Shown: positions 32,381 through 40,985 of the stretch, one piece after another
How positions within the stretch are numbered: the stretch's first letter is position 1
Layout: each line of letters begins with the position of its first letter
NCBI GenBank assembly: GCA_964526735.1
Contig: CAZGLO010000006.1
Span: 1 to 64,000 of the forward strand
Reading direction: 5' to 3'
DNA from: JAAUSY01 sp964526735
Lineage (GTDB): Bacteria > Chloroflexota > Chloroflexia > Chloroflexales > Chloroflexaceae
Length of the DNA stretch: 64,000 nucleotides
Position numbers and translations under genes: made by a program
Notes under the pieces: model-generated
Told to the model about the DNA's origin: nothing
Seen by the model: only the letters and a program-made list of their open reading frames with translations
Database searches by the model: none

Positions 32381-34714
32381 ATGGCGTTGTTTCTGAACTC
32401 TGCGTGGCTCATACCACTCCTACCTCTGCTTGGGTTTGCCATCATCACGCTCACGCCCATCCGCAAGAGCAAGCAGCTTAGCGGGTGGCTCGCCATTGGC
32501 CTGATGGGCGTCGCTGTCATCTTTGCGCTTGGCCTGATGGGCGGGGTGGCGCAAGGGCAAACGTCGCTCCCTGCCGACTACCACGTCGCCGCGATGGAGG
32601 CCGATGCCCACGGCGAGGAAGCCCAAGAAACGCATCAAGGCGAGGGCAAGGGCGAGGCGGAGGCTGAGAGCCACAATGAACATAGCGACCACGGCTTTCT
32701 CTTCCCCATGCCGAATGTGATCCAGCGATTTGCCTGGGCACCAACCGGCACTAGCGTCTTTGAGATGGGGATTTACATCGACCCCGTCGCCGCGATGACC
32801 TTGGTGATGGTCACGATTACGTCGTTCTGCATTCACCTCTTCTCAATGGGCTATATGGCCGCGCACCCGCGACAATCGCGGTTCTTTTCGTTTATCTCGC
32901 TCTTTACCGCGGCGATGCTTGGGATGGTCATGGCCGATAATCTCCTGCTGTTCTTCATCTGTTGGGAGATTATGGGGCTGTGCTCCTACCTGCTGATTGG
33001 CTTTCTCTTTGAGCGTCCCCAAGCCGCCCGCGCAGGCAATAAAGCCTTTATCACCACCCGTATCGGCGATGTGCTGATGATGGCGGGGATGGTCTACCTC
33101 TACACCGAGGTGGGTAGTTTGGCCTTTGGGATGGCGCAGGGCGAAATCTTCAATGCGGAAGCGCTCAACCGCTTGGCGACAGAGACCAATGTCTTGGGGA
33201 TGAGCCACGCGACAGCGATTTCCCTGCTACTCTTTGCTGGCACGGTGGGTAAATCGGCGCAATTCCCCTTGCACGTCTGGCTGCCAGACGCGATGGAAGG
33301 CCCAACGCCGGTCTCCGCGCTCATCCACGCCGCCACGATGGTCTCTGCGGGCGTGTTCCTGGTGGGACGCACCTTCCCGCTCTTCACGGCGGGCGACGGG
33401 ACAACGCTCTTGGTCGTGTCGATTATCGGGGCATTTACCGCCCTCTTCGCCGCGACGATTGCGGTTGCCCAGTTCGATATCAAGCGTATCCTGGCCTATT
33501 CCACGCTCTCGCAGCTTGGGTTTATGGTTGCCGCGCTGGGGATCGGCGGTTGGGTCGCGGGGATGTTCCACATGCTGACGCACGCCTTCTTCAAAGCGCT
33601 GCTCTTCCTTGGCAGTGGGTCGATTATCCACGCCATCGAGGAGACCAAATCGATTGAAAAAATCCACCACGAAGACGAATATGCGGCTCAACAGACCGCG
33701 CAAGATATTCGCAATATGGGCGGTATCAAGAAGCTAATGCCGTGGACGTTTTGGGCCTACACAATGGGCTATCTGGCGTTGGCGGGGATTGTGCCGTTCG
33801 CGGGCTTTTGGAGTAAGGATGAGATCCTTGCCGATGCGCAGAAGCACGGCCACATGATTGTCTACGTCGTGCTGAGCGCGGCTGCCTTCCTGACTGCCTT
33901 CTACATGACCCGCCAGTGGCGTGTGGTGTTCTTCGGGAGCTACCGCGGCGAAAAGCCGAACGTCTTTGAGAACCCCGAAGCATCTGTGCACAGCCACGGT
34001 CATCATAATCATCATGGCGACGAACACGGTGAGCATGGCGAGGAACACGGCCACGGGCATGACGATGAACATAGTCACGGCCACGGCCACGCACTGCCGG
34101 ATAAACCGCACGAAAGCCCTTGGACGATTGTCGCGCCGTTGGTTATCTTGGCGTTCTTCGCCGTGACGGCAGGGTTTATCAATTTGCCGTTTGCGGTACC
34201 GGGCGGGCATTGGCTAAGTCACGTCTTTGGCCAAGAGCCAGCAGGCTTCAATGTCGTGGTGGCGGGCATGTCGCTGCTGATTGCCGGTGCAGGCATTGCG
34301 GCGGGGTGGTTTTACGCCAACGCCTTCAAGAGCGCCCACGATACCGACCCACTCGCCAAGAAACTCCCCATTTTTGGGCTGCTCAATCAGAAATACTACA
34401 TTGATGAGCTGTATGCCTTGACCATTGGCAACCTCGTTTCTGCATTGGCCGTGATATGGCGGTGGATTGACCGCAACATCCTCGACCGCATCATCAATGG
34501 GACAGGATTGGCGACGCTCTTCCTGTCGCGGCTCAACTTCATTGTCGATGACACGGTGCTGAACGATGGCCCCGATGGGATCGCCAATGGCACAATCACG
34601 ACGGGACGCGGCGTGCGGCATATGCAGACCGGCAAGGTGCAAGACTACCTTGGGTTTATCCTGACCGGCGTGATTATCTTGGGGCTTATCTATATGTATG
34701 TGGTGCAATCGTGA
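32381..34714 (+). CDS. nuoL: NADH-quinone oxidoreductase subunit L
   Basis: Largest antiporter-like subunit of complex I with the lateral helix. The 777-residue protein is longer than E. coli NuoL (613) owing to two polar insertions: an acidic/His segment at about 76-105 and a very His-rich loop at about 537-575 (HSHGHHNHHGDEHGEH and on). The proton-channel signatures are intact: LICWEIMGLCSYLL near 190-203, LPDAMEGPTPVSALIHAATMV near 302-322 and HAFFKALLFLGSGSIIH near 404-420. About fifteen helices. The next operon gene (nuoM) is separated by about 440 bases. Confidence 0.95.
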   Translation: MALFLNSAWLIPLLPLLGFAIITLTPIRKSKQLSGWLAIGLMGVAVIFALGLMGGVAQGQTSLPADYHVAAMEADAHGEEAQETHQGEGKGEAEAESHNEHSDHGFLFPMPNVIQRFAWAPTGTSVFEMGIYIDPVAAMTLVMVTITSFCIHLFSMGYMAAHPRQSRFFSFISLFTAAMLGMVMADNLLLFFICWEIMGLCSYLLIGFLFERPQAARAGNKAFITTRIGDVLMMAGMVYLYTEVGSLAFGMAQGEIFNAEALNRLATETNVLGMSHATAISLLLFAGTVGKSAQFPLHVWLPDAMEGPTPVSALIHAATMVSAGVFLVGRTFPLFTAGDGTTLLVVSIIGAFTALFAATIAVAQFDIKRILAYSTLSQLGFMVAALGIGGWVAGMFHMLTHAFFKALLFLGSGSIIHAIEETKSIEKIHHEDEYAAQQTAQDIRNMGGIKKLMPWTFWAYTMGYLALAGIVPFAGFWSKDEILADAQKHGHMIVYVVLSAAAFLTAFYMTRQWRVVFFGSYRGEKPNVFENPEASVHSHGHHNHHGDEHGEHGEEHGHGHDDEHSHGHGHALPDKPHESPWTIVAPLVILAFFAVTAGFINLPFAVPGGHWLSHVFGQEPAGFNVVVAGMSLLIAGAGIAAGWFYANAFKSAHDTDPLAKKLPIFGLLNQKYYIDELYALTIGNLVSALAVIWRWIDRNILDRIINGTGLATLFLSRLNFIVDDTVLNDGPDGIANGTITTGRGVRHMQTGKVQDYLGFILTGVIILGLIYMYVVQS

Positions 34715-34795
34715 TCGCGGTGGATAAGAGACAATGCAGGAGATTGTTTCTAGCTCTTGAAACGTGTTCAGAAGTGTCGTGTACGACGCGTTATG

Positions 34796-34942
34796 AGGAT
34801 GTATACCATTCGACCGTTTTCAGAGCGGGTCGGCATCTCGGTAAAGACTTTCGAGCGGTGGGGGCGGGAAGGAATACGTCTTTCCCTCCGCATCCCAAGC
34901 AACCGACGACAATATACCGAACGGTTATACGGATTGTGAAAT
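34796..34942 (+). pseudogene. Truncated IS607-family TnpA (MerR-like DNA-binding N-terminus)
   Basis: The frame encodes MRMYTIRPFSERVGISVKTFERWGREG and then an IPSNRRQY segment before a stop, about 48 residues. The pattern (helix-turn-helix, RW, basic wing, then xxRxYxE) is that of the N-terminal MerR-type domain of IS607 serine recombinases, normally followed by a catalytic domain of about 140 residues which is absent here. The wing reads PSNRRQYTE where active copies usually have GGHRRY-E. A remnant, though a free-standing DNA-binding peptide cannot be excluded. Confidence 0.6.
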
Positions 34943-34976
34943 GATCGGAATTCATGAAAAAAGGCAGATGAGGCTT

Positions 34977-35147
34977 GTTGGTGCCGCATAAACCAACCGT
35001 CCCCGGTCGTGGCTACGTCGGGACGTAAAAGACGCCTGTGGACTGTGTGTAAGTCCTTCACCTGAGAAGGCTGTACAGGTCGAAGCAGGAATTTCGGAAA
35101 TGGACAAAGCGTACTTTCGAGTACATTTGAACACGTAGAAAGTAGCA
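34977..35147 (+). ncRNA. Candidate structured RNA (possible omega RNA/right-end scaffold)
   Basis: Successive perfect stems: GTTGGT/ACCAAC (34977-34982, 34992-34997), CGTCCC/GGGACG (34998-35003, 35020-35025), a multi-branch closed by CCTGT/ACAGG (35035-35039, 35075-35079) holding GGACT/AGTCC (35040-35044, 35052-35056) and CCTTC/GAAGG (35055-35059, 35066-35070), then GTAC/GTAC (35111-35114, 35121-35124) with a conserved tail. This density is not expected by chance. Its position after a TnpA remnant suggests the RNA scaffold at a TnpB element's right end. It is in the nuo sense direction, so it may also act as a leader for nuoM. Confidence 0.5.
35109..35147 (+). repeat. Hairpin-tail element D1, upstream of nuoM
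   Basis: Hairpin GTAC-TTTCGA-GTAC followed by ATTTGAACACGTAGAAAGTAGCA. It ends seven bases before the nuoM ATG. One of four copies in the window (also 38481-38519, 48679-48717 and 51520-51558). Against D4 the stem shows a compensatory change: GTAC/GTAC here, ATAC/GTAT there. Confidence 0.85.
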
Positions 35148-35154
35148 GCACTCG

Positions 35155-36846
35155 ATGAATTTACCCTCCTACCTCATGGCCTCACCAGACGGCATCCCGT
35201 GGCTGAGCCTCCTGGTGCTGATGCCGCTTGTGGGGATCGTGCTGATTGGGTTGGCGGCAATCGTGCGGCTCGACGACCGGATCGTAAAGTATGGCACGGT
35301 CGCGTGGATGCTCATCCCCATCGGCATTGGCGTGTTCCTCTGGAACAGCTTCGACCCGATGGCAACCAGCGATGGCCAGGGGGTCATCCAGTTTGTCGAA
35401 AAAATCCCGTGGGTCAAGGCGGTGCGCGTCGATTACTTCTTGGGGGTCGATGGCATCAGCCTGCCGATGGTCTTGCTCACGGTCGTGATGGCACCGATAG
35501 CCGCATTGGCGTCGTTTCACCTTACCAAGCAGGCCAAAGCCCACTATGCCCTCCTTCTGCTGCTTGAGACAGCGATGTTGGGCTATTTCGTGTCGCTTGA
35601 TTTCTTCTTCTTCTTTATCTTCTGGGAATTCAGCCTCGTTCCGGCCTACTTCCTGATCCAGGTGTGGGGCCGCGACGACCCCGACTCAGAGGATACAGCC
35701 AACAAACGGCGGTACGCAGCCTTCAAGTTCTTCATCTATACGATGGCCGGTTCGGCGGCGATGCTGCTGCTGTTTGAGTTCTTCTACCTCGCCACGCGCT
35801 CGGCGGGTTTCCCGACCTTCGACCTTGTGGTATTGGGACGGCTTGGGCAAGGGTTGCCGGTCGCCGGAACGCAGGGTACCCTCGCCGAGGTGATGGTCAA
35901 CTTTGCGAGCAGTCTTGGCATTACGCAGGTGCTTGGCGGCAACCCGCTGCTCTACACCTCCCTCGCCTTCTGGGCGATTTTCTTGGCGTTTGCCGTCAAG
36001 CTGGCGGTGTGGCCCTTCCACACGTGGCTGCCCGATGCCTATGGCGAAGCGCCTATCGCAGGCTCTATCCTGCTATCGGCGGTGATGAGCAAGATGGGTG
36101 CCTATGGGATGTTGCGCATTATGCTGCCGTTCGTGCCCGAAGCGGCGCAACTCTTCGCTCCGGTGATGGGTGCATTGGCGCTGGTCGGGATTGTGGCGGG
36201 GGCATTTGGCGCATTGTCCTATGTGAAGGGTGATATCAAGCGGCTGATTGGATATACCTCGATCAACCATATGGGCTACGTGATGCTTGCGATTGCCGCG
36301 GCGGCGATGGCCGGAAATGTCTCAACCGACAGCCGGGCGATTGCCATCAACGGTGCGCTGATGCAGATGGTGGCTCACGGCCTCTCAACGGGTGGGTTGT
36401 TCCTCTTGGCGGGAGAGCTTTACCGACGTACGAACAGCTACACGCTTAGCGATTTTGGTGGGCTGCGCACCGTGATGCCGGGCTTTGCGGGCGTGATGGG
36501 CATTATGATGTTTGCCAACCTTGGGCTGCCAGGGTTAGCGGGCTTTGTGGGAGAGTTCTTTATCTTCCGGGGCGCGTGGGCGGCATTACCCCTTTTCACG
36601 CTCCTCGCCACGATTGGCCTTATCATCACCGCGCTCGCCCTGCTCCTGATGTTCCAACACATCTTCCTTGGCCCGCTCAACACCGCCTGGAACCATCTCA
36701 AGCCGCAGGATATCAGCCCGCGGACGGTGGAGTTTTGGGCCGCGGTGCCGTTAATCGTGCTGCTGCTGGTGCTTGGGATCTACCCCGCACCCATTATGAT
36801 GCTGACGAACGCGGTGGCAACGCACATGGTTGGCGTGTTCATGTGA
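35155..36846 (+). CDS. nuoM: NADH-quinone oxidoreductase subunit M (first copy)
   Basis: Antiporter-like proton channel subunit, about fourteen membrane helices in 563 residues. Signatures: FFFFIFWEFSLVPAYFLIQVWG near residues 142-163 with the key Glu, KLAVWPFHTWLPDAYGEAP near 282-300, and INHMGYVMLAIAAAA near 371-385. The first of two adjacent nuoM genes. The copies differ clearly in length and sequence (this one has the insertion DDPDSEDTANKRRY near 166-179), so the duplication is old. No Shine-Dalgarno is present; element D1 lies directly upstream. Confidence 0.95.
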   Translation: MNLPSYLMASPDGIPWLSLLVLMPLVGIVLIGLAAIVRLDDRIVKYGTVAWMLIPIGIGVFLWNSFDPMATSDGQGVIQFVEKIPWVKAVRVDYFLGVDGISLPMVLLTVVMAPIAALASFHLTKQAKAHYALLLLLETAMLGYFVSLDFFFFFIFWEFSLVPAYFLIQVWGRDDPDSEDTANKRRYAAFKFFIYTMAGSAAMLLLFEFFYLATRSAGFPTFDLVVLGRLGQGLPVAGTQGTLAEVMVNFASSLGITQVLGGNPLLYTSLAFWAIFLAFAVKLAVWPFHTWLPDAYGEAPIAGSILLSAVMSKMGAYGMLRIMLPFVPEAAQLFAPVMGALALVGIVAGAFGALSYVKGDIKRLIGYTSINHMGYVMLAIAAAAMAGNVSTDSRAIAINGALMQMVAHGLSTGGLFLLAGELYRRTNSYTLSDFGGLRTVMPGFAGVMGIMMFANLGLPGLAGFVGEFFIFRGAWAALPLFTLLATIGLIITALALLLMFQHIFLGPLNTAWNHLKPQDISPRTVEFWAAVPLIVLLLVLGIYPAPIMMLTNAVATHMVGVFM

Positions 36847-36897
36847 CCGGCCTTCTGACCAGATTAAGAACCTGGACAAGCGATTGAAGGACAACCT

Positions 36898-38412
36898 ATG
36901 CATCTTTTTGAGATCTCTCCCGATGTGCCTTGGTTGAGCCTCATTTGGCTCAGTATGGTGATACCAAGCATTCTCATTGCCATCATTCCCTCCAAAAAGC
37001 CGAATCTCATTCGGTGGACGGGGGCGGGCTTCTCATTTGTGTCACTCGTTCTGTCGGCACTCGTCTATATGGCCTACGATCCGGCGCAAGGCGGGTTTCA
37101 GTTTGTAGAGTCGCTCCCCTGGATACCCCAACTTGGCATCACGTACCTCCTGGGGGTCGATGGCATTAGCCTGCCGATGTTGATACTCAATGGGTTCATC
37201 ATCTTCACCGGCTCCCTGATGAGTTGGAACATCGAAAACCGCCTCAAAGAATATTGGATTTTGCTCCTCCTGCTGACCACGGGGGTGTACGGGGTCTTTA
37301 TATCGCTCGATCTGTTCCTCTTCTTTGTGTTCTACGAGCTTGCCGTGCTGCCGATGTACTTACTCATTGGCGTATGGGGAAGCACCCGCAAAGAGTATGG
37401 TGCGATGAAGCTGACGCTCTTCCTGATGATTGGCAGTGCCTTCGCCATCGTCGGGATGTTGGCGATTTACTTTGGCAGCGGGCTGCGCACCTTCAACATG
37501 ATCGAGCTAGCGAACAACGTGACCTTCTCCCGCGCCTTCCAGACGGTCTTTTTCCCGCCGTTATTCATTGGCTTTGCGGTGTTGGCGGGTATGTTCCCGT
37601 TCCACACGTGGTCGCCGACAGGTCACGTGGCCGCGCCGACGGCGGTCTCAATGTTGCACGCGGGCGTGTTGATGAAGTTGGGGGCATATGGCTGTCTGCG
37701 GGCAGCTATGTGGCTGATGCCCGCAGGCGCGCGTGATTGGCTGCCTATCATCGCCGTCCTCACGATTATGAACGTGGTCTACGGGGCGACGATTGCGATG
37801 GCGCAGCGCGACTTCAAGTTTATTATCGGCTACTCATCGGTGAGCCATATGGGGCTTGTGGTAATGGCGCTGGCCTCAGGCACGCAGATAGGGCTGATGG
37901 GCGCAGTCTTGCAGATGTTTGCGCACGGCATTATGACCGGCCTCTTCTTTGCCGTGGTGGGGCGGATGATCTACGAACGCACCCACACCCGCCAACTGCC
38001 AGAGTTGGGAGGCATGTTCAAGGTCTTACCCTTTGCAGCCGTGATGTTTATCATTGGCGGGCTATCGTCGATGGGGATGCCGGGGCTTGCGGGCTTCTGG
38101 GCAGAGTTTAATATCTTCATCGGCGTGTGGGAAAGCTACCCCCCCATTGCAATCATCGCGGCGATTTCCATCCCTATCACGGCGGCGTATATTCTGCGGG
38201 CGGTTTTGCACGTCTTCTTCGACGAGGTCAAAAACCCTGAATTCTTGCACCTCCCCAAGATGACCTGGCAAGAGTATACGGGCGCGGCGATTTTGGCCGT
38301 CATCTTGATTGTCGTGGGGATTTACCCCTCCATCTTGACGGAACTGATCGACACGGGGGTTGCGCCGGTGGTGCAGCAACTGCACGGGGTCACTGGCATC
38401 GCGGGAATTTAA
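36898..38412 (+). CDS. nuoM: NADH-quinone oxidoreductase subunit M (second copy)
   Basis: A 504-residue NuoM paralogue with about fourteen helices, closer to the usual NuoM length than the first copy. Signatures: FLFFVFYELAVLPMYLLIGVWG near residues 137-158, FPFHTWSPTGHVAAPTAVSMLHAGVLMKLGAYG near 235-267 and SSVSHMGLVVMAL near 314-326. The conserved Lys in VLMKLG is present. Located 51 bases after the first copy, with AAGGA about eight bases before the ATG. A second NuoM implies an extra channel module in the membrane arm; in other phyla a duplicated NuoM goes with complexes predicted to pump additional protons. Confidence 0.95.
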   Translation: MHLFEISPDVPWLSLIWLSMVIPSILIAIIPSKKPNLIRWTGAGFSFVSLVLSALVYMAYDPAQGGFQFVESLPWIPQLGITYLLGVDGISLPMLILNGFIIFTGSLMSWNIENRLKEYWILLLLLTTGVYGVFISLDLFLFFVFYELAVLPMYLLIGVWGSTRKEYGAMKLTLFLMIGSAFAIVGMLAIYFGSGLRTFNMIELANNVTFSRAFQTVFFPPLFIGFAVLAGMFPFHTWSPTGHVAAPTAVSMLHAGVLMKLGAYGCLRAAMWLMPAGARDWLPIIAVLTIMNVVYGATIAMAQRDFKFIIGYSSVSHMGLVVMALASGTQIGLMGAVLQMFAHGIMTGLFFAVVGRMIYERTHTRQLPELGGMFKVLPFAAVMFIIGGLSSMGMPGLAGFWAEFNIFIGVWESYPPIAIIAAISIPITAAYILRAVLHVFFDEVKNPEFLHLPKMTWQEYTGAAILAVILIVVGIYPSILTELIDTGVAPVVQQLHGVTGIAGI

Positions 38413-38480
38413 GAACGGGAACGGGGGTGCCCCCACACGCGGCGGGTATCCCCGGAGGTCTCCCTCTAGCTCAGTGTGAC

Positions 38481-38519
38481 ATGCCCCGCGCGGGGCATAT
38501 GAACACCTGGAAAGTAGCA
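38481..38519 (+). repeat. Hairpin-tail element D2, upstream of nuoN
   Basis: A perfect hairpin ATGCCCCG/CGGGGCAT (38481-38498) followed by ATGAACACCTGGAAAGTAGCA. Its stem sequence differs completely from D1 while the tail is nearly identical. It ends eight bases before the nuoN GTG. Confidence 0.85.
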
Positions 38520-38527
38520 ATGCTGTT

Positions 38528-40156
38528 GTGCCGGTACTGTTTCAACTAAGTGACATTCCACGCCTGCTACCAGAGATCTTACTTCTTGCGCTCGCCCTCC
38601 TGGTGCTTGGCTCCGACGTGTTTGAACGGTGGGCGAGCGATGAGGAAGCCCAACGCGAACGAATTGCCGCATCGGGGTCGCTTGCGGCCATCGGTTTGGG
38701 GCTGATCTTCGTCATTGCCCTCTTGCAGAGCGGCTACATCTACCGGATGGAACCGATAGCGGCAGATGCGTCAAGTAACTTTTTCGCCACGATGCTGCGC
38801 AATCTGCAGGCTGGCGGGCCACAAGGCCAAGATGCGTTGTTGGGCGCGTTTGCGACTGGCCATCTGACGATGATCGGGCGGTTGATCTTCATTTTTGCGG
38901 CGTTCCTGACCGTGTTGTTGACGTTGGATCATCGGCCCGACAACAACCCTGGTGAATTTTACGCGCTCATCCTCTTCTCTACGGTGGGTATGTGCTTGAT
39001 GGCAGGCGCAAGTGAGCTTATTCTTGCCTACCTCGCCGTCGAACTGACTTCTATCCCGCTCTACATTCTGGCGGGCTACTTCCAGAAGGATACGAAGATC
39101 TCGACCGAAGCGGGGATGAAATATTTCCTCTTTGGCGCGCTCTCATCCGGCATTATGCTCTATGGGATGAGCTTGGTGTATGGGATTGTGGTATCGACCG
39201 TGCCGGAAAGTGGCCTCACCAACACCCTCACCCAATTCTCCACAATTGCCCAAGTGGCGGGCAATAACGAGTCCTTCCTGCTGATGTTGGGCATTATCTT
39301 TTTGATTGCGGGGTTGGGCTATAAGGTGGCGTTGGTGCCTTTCCACAGCTGGTCACCCGATGTCTACCAAGGCGCGATGACCCCTATCACGGCATTTATC
39401 TCCACCGCATCGAAGGCAGCCGGTTTTCTGCTTCTCTTCCGCGTCCTGACCGAAGCCTTCCCTGGCTTTGTCGGCTCGGCGACGTTGGAGACCTTCGGCG
39501 GGTGGACAAGCGTTTTGGCGGTATTGGCCTTGGCGTCGGTCATTATTGGGAACCTCGCCGCCCTGCCGCAACAGAATGCCAAGCGTCTGTTGGCCTACTC
39601 AAGCGTGGCGCACGCTGGATTTGTGGTATTGGCCTTGATAGCGTGGGCGTCGCCGCTGACTATGGATCGCTCTATCGGCGTGTCATCGCTGCTCTACTAC
39701 TTGGTGGTCTACACCGTCACCAATATGGGGGCATTCGGTGCGTTGGCGGTGGTGTCGCAATCGGTCGGAGGCGACGACATTGACGATCTCAACGGCCTTG
39801 CGCAGCGCAATCTTGGCTTAGCCGTGCTCTTGACGATTAGTGTGCTGTCGTTGGCGGGTATTCCACCGCTTTCCGGCTTCCTGGCCAAGTTCTATGTCTT
39901 TATGGCGGCGTGGCAAGGCGGGGCGTGGTGGCTGGTGATTACGAGCATCATCACAACGCTCATTAGCCTCTACTACTACCTGCGCCTCCTGCGGGCGATG
40001 TTCATCACCGGCCCAGAGGAGCCAACGCCCATCAAGACGCCGCGTACGATGAATGCGGTCTTGGTGGTTGCGGTTGCGCTCATCCTCCTGCTTGGCATCT
40101 ACCCCAACGTCGTGCTGACGACCATTGGGCAGGTGCAAGTGGCCACGGGGATGTAG
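38528..40156 (+). CDS. nuoN: NADH-quinone oxidoreductase subunit N
   Basis: The third antiporter-like subunit family. The 542-residue protein has about fourteen helices and the NuoN motifs AYLAVELTSIPLYILAGY near residues 167-184, KVALVPFHSWSPDVYQGAMTPITAFIS near 263-289 and KRLLAYSSVAHAGFVVLAL near 351-369. The start is GTG at 38528. An ATG eight bases upstream is out of frame. No Shine-Dalgarno is seen; element D2 sits upstream. Last nuo gene; trmD follows after 65 bases. Confidence 0.95.
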   Translation: MPVLFQLSDIPRLLPEILLLALALLVLGSDVFERWASDEEAQRERIAASGSLAAIGLGLIFVIALLQSGYIYRMEPIAADASSNFFATMLRNLQAGGPQGQDALLGAFATGHLTMIGRLIFIFAAFLTVLLTLDHRPDNNPGEFYALILFSTVGMCLMAGASELILAYLAVELTSIPLYILAGYFQKDTKISTEAGMKYFLFGALSSGIMLYGMSLVYGIVVSTVPESGLTNTLTQFSTIAQVAGNNESFLLMLGIIFLIAGLGYKVALVPFHSWSPDVYQGAMTPITAFISTASKAAGFLLLFRVLTEAFPGFVGSATLETFGGWTSVLAVLALASVIIGNLAALPQQNAKRLLAYSSVAHAGFVVLALIAWASPLTMDRSIGVSSLLYYLVVYTVTNMGAFGALAVVSQSVGGDDIDDLNGLAQRNLGLAVLLTISVLSLAGIPPLSGFLAKFYVFMAAWQGGAWWLVITSIITTLISLYYYLRLLRAMFITGPEEPTPIKTPRTMNAVLVVAVALILLLGIYPNVVLTTIGQVQVATGM

Positions 40157-40192
40157 AAATAACGCCACACGACACGTTACAACTAACGAACC

Positions 40193-40213
40193 AACGTTAT
40201 AGCTAACGTTATA
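40193..40213. repeat. Direct repeats of AACGTTATA before trmD
   Basis: Two copies at 40193-40201 and 40205-40213, twelve bases apart, nine bases before the trmD ATG. They may be part of a promoter or operator. Confidence 0.5.
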
Positions 40214-40221
40214 CCTATCGC

Positions 40222-40980
40222 ATGCAGTTTGACATTCTTACGCTGTTCCCTGATATGTTTATGGGGCCTCTGACCGAGAGCATTCTCAAACGCGCTCGGC
40301 AGGCAGGCCTCATTGACATTCAGCTGCACAATATCCGCGATTATGCGCACGACCGCCACCGTACTGCCGACGATGCACCGTATGGTGGCGGCGCGGGTAT
40401 GGTGATGAAAGCTGTCCCGTTGGCGGGCGCTATCCGTGCGGTGGCGGGGGAGGGTGAACGTCGTCCCCCCGTCATCCTGATGACCCCTGATGGCCAGCGA
40501 TTTACCCAATCTATCGCCTATGAGCTTGCCACCTACGAGCAGCTTGTCCTGGTATGCGGCCACTACGAAGGGATAGATGAGCGGGTGCGGGAGCAGCTTA
40601 TCACCAGAGAGCTAAGCATTGGCGACTATGTGATGACCGGCGGCGAGTTGGCCGCGATGGTGATTGTCGATGCCGTGGCGCGGTTGGTGCCGGGCGTGCT
40701 CGATAGCGAGTCGTTGGTGGAGGAGAGCCATAGCGACGGGTTGCTTGAATACCCCCACTACACCCGTCCGGCGGTGTGGGAAGGGATGCCTATCCCCGAC
40801 ATCCTGCTGTCGGGCCACCACGGCAATGTCGCGGCGTGGCGGCGGGCACAGCGCATACGCCGGACGCTCCAACGCCGCCCCGACCTGTTTGCAGCCGCGG
40901 CGGCAGAGGGCTGTCTGACCATTGACGATTTCAACCAACTGGTTGGAGCGCCGCCAGAGCGTAAGAAAAAACGTCGCTGA
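40222..40980 (+). CDS. trmD: tRNA (guanine-N1-)-methyltransferase
   Basis: TrmD methylates G37 of tRNAs reading CNN codons and so prevents +1 frameshifting. The 252-residue SPOUT protein has FDILTLFPDMF at the N-terminus, DAPYGGGAGMVMK near residues 51-63, CGHYEGIDERV near 113-123 and the knot motif SIGDYVMTGGELA near 133-145. Length is standard. It is separated from its usual partners rimM, rpsP and rplS, which are not in the window. Converges with the sensor kinase gene; only five bases lie between the stop codons. Confidence 0.96.
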   Translation: MQFDILTLFPDMFMGPLTESILKRARQAGLIDIQLHNIRDYAHDRHRTADDAPYGGGAGMVMKAVPLAGAIRAVAGEGERRPPVILMTPDGQRFTQSIAYELATYEQLVLVCGHYEGIDERVREQLITRELSIGDYVMTGGELAAMVIVDAVARLVPGVLDSESLVEESHSDGLLEYPHYTRPAVWEGMPIPDILLSGHHGNVAAWRRAQRIRRTLQRRPDLFAAAAAEGCLTIDDFNQLVGAPPERKKKRR

Positions 40981-40985
40981 TAGCT

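Larger units (their letters stand above)
34715..35154 (+). other. Insertion between nuoL and nuoM: IS607 remnant and structured RNA
   Basis: About 440 bases break the otherwise tight operon. The first part encodes a truncated IS607-type TnpA N-terminus (34796-34942). The second part (34977-35147) is full of perfect hairpins and ends seven bases before nuoM. The likely origin is an internally deleted IS607/IS605-type element that kept its left part and its right end with the RNA scaffold. Confidence 0.6.

Noticed and set aside
38410..38460. Terminator at the end of the second nuoM
   Set aside because: GGGGGTGCCCCC forms a hairpin, but no T-run follows and nuoN is part of the same operon.
38455..38481. 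tRNA-like sequence before nuoN
   Set aside because: CTCTAGCTCAGTGTGAC resembles a tRNA 5' half with D-loop, but no anticodon arm, T arm or matching acceptor strand follows. The downstream sequence is the D2 hairpin.
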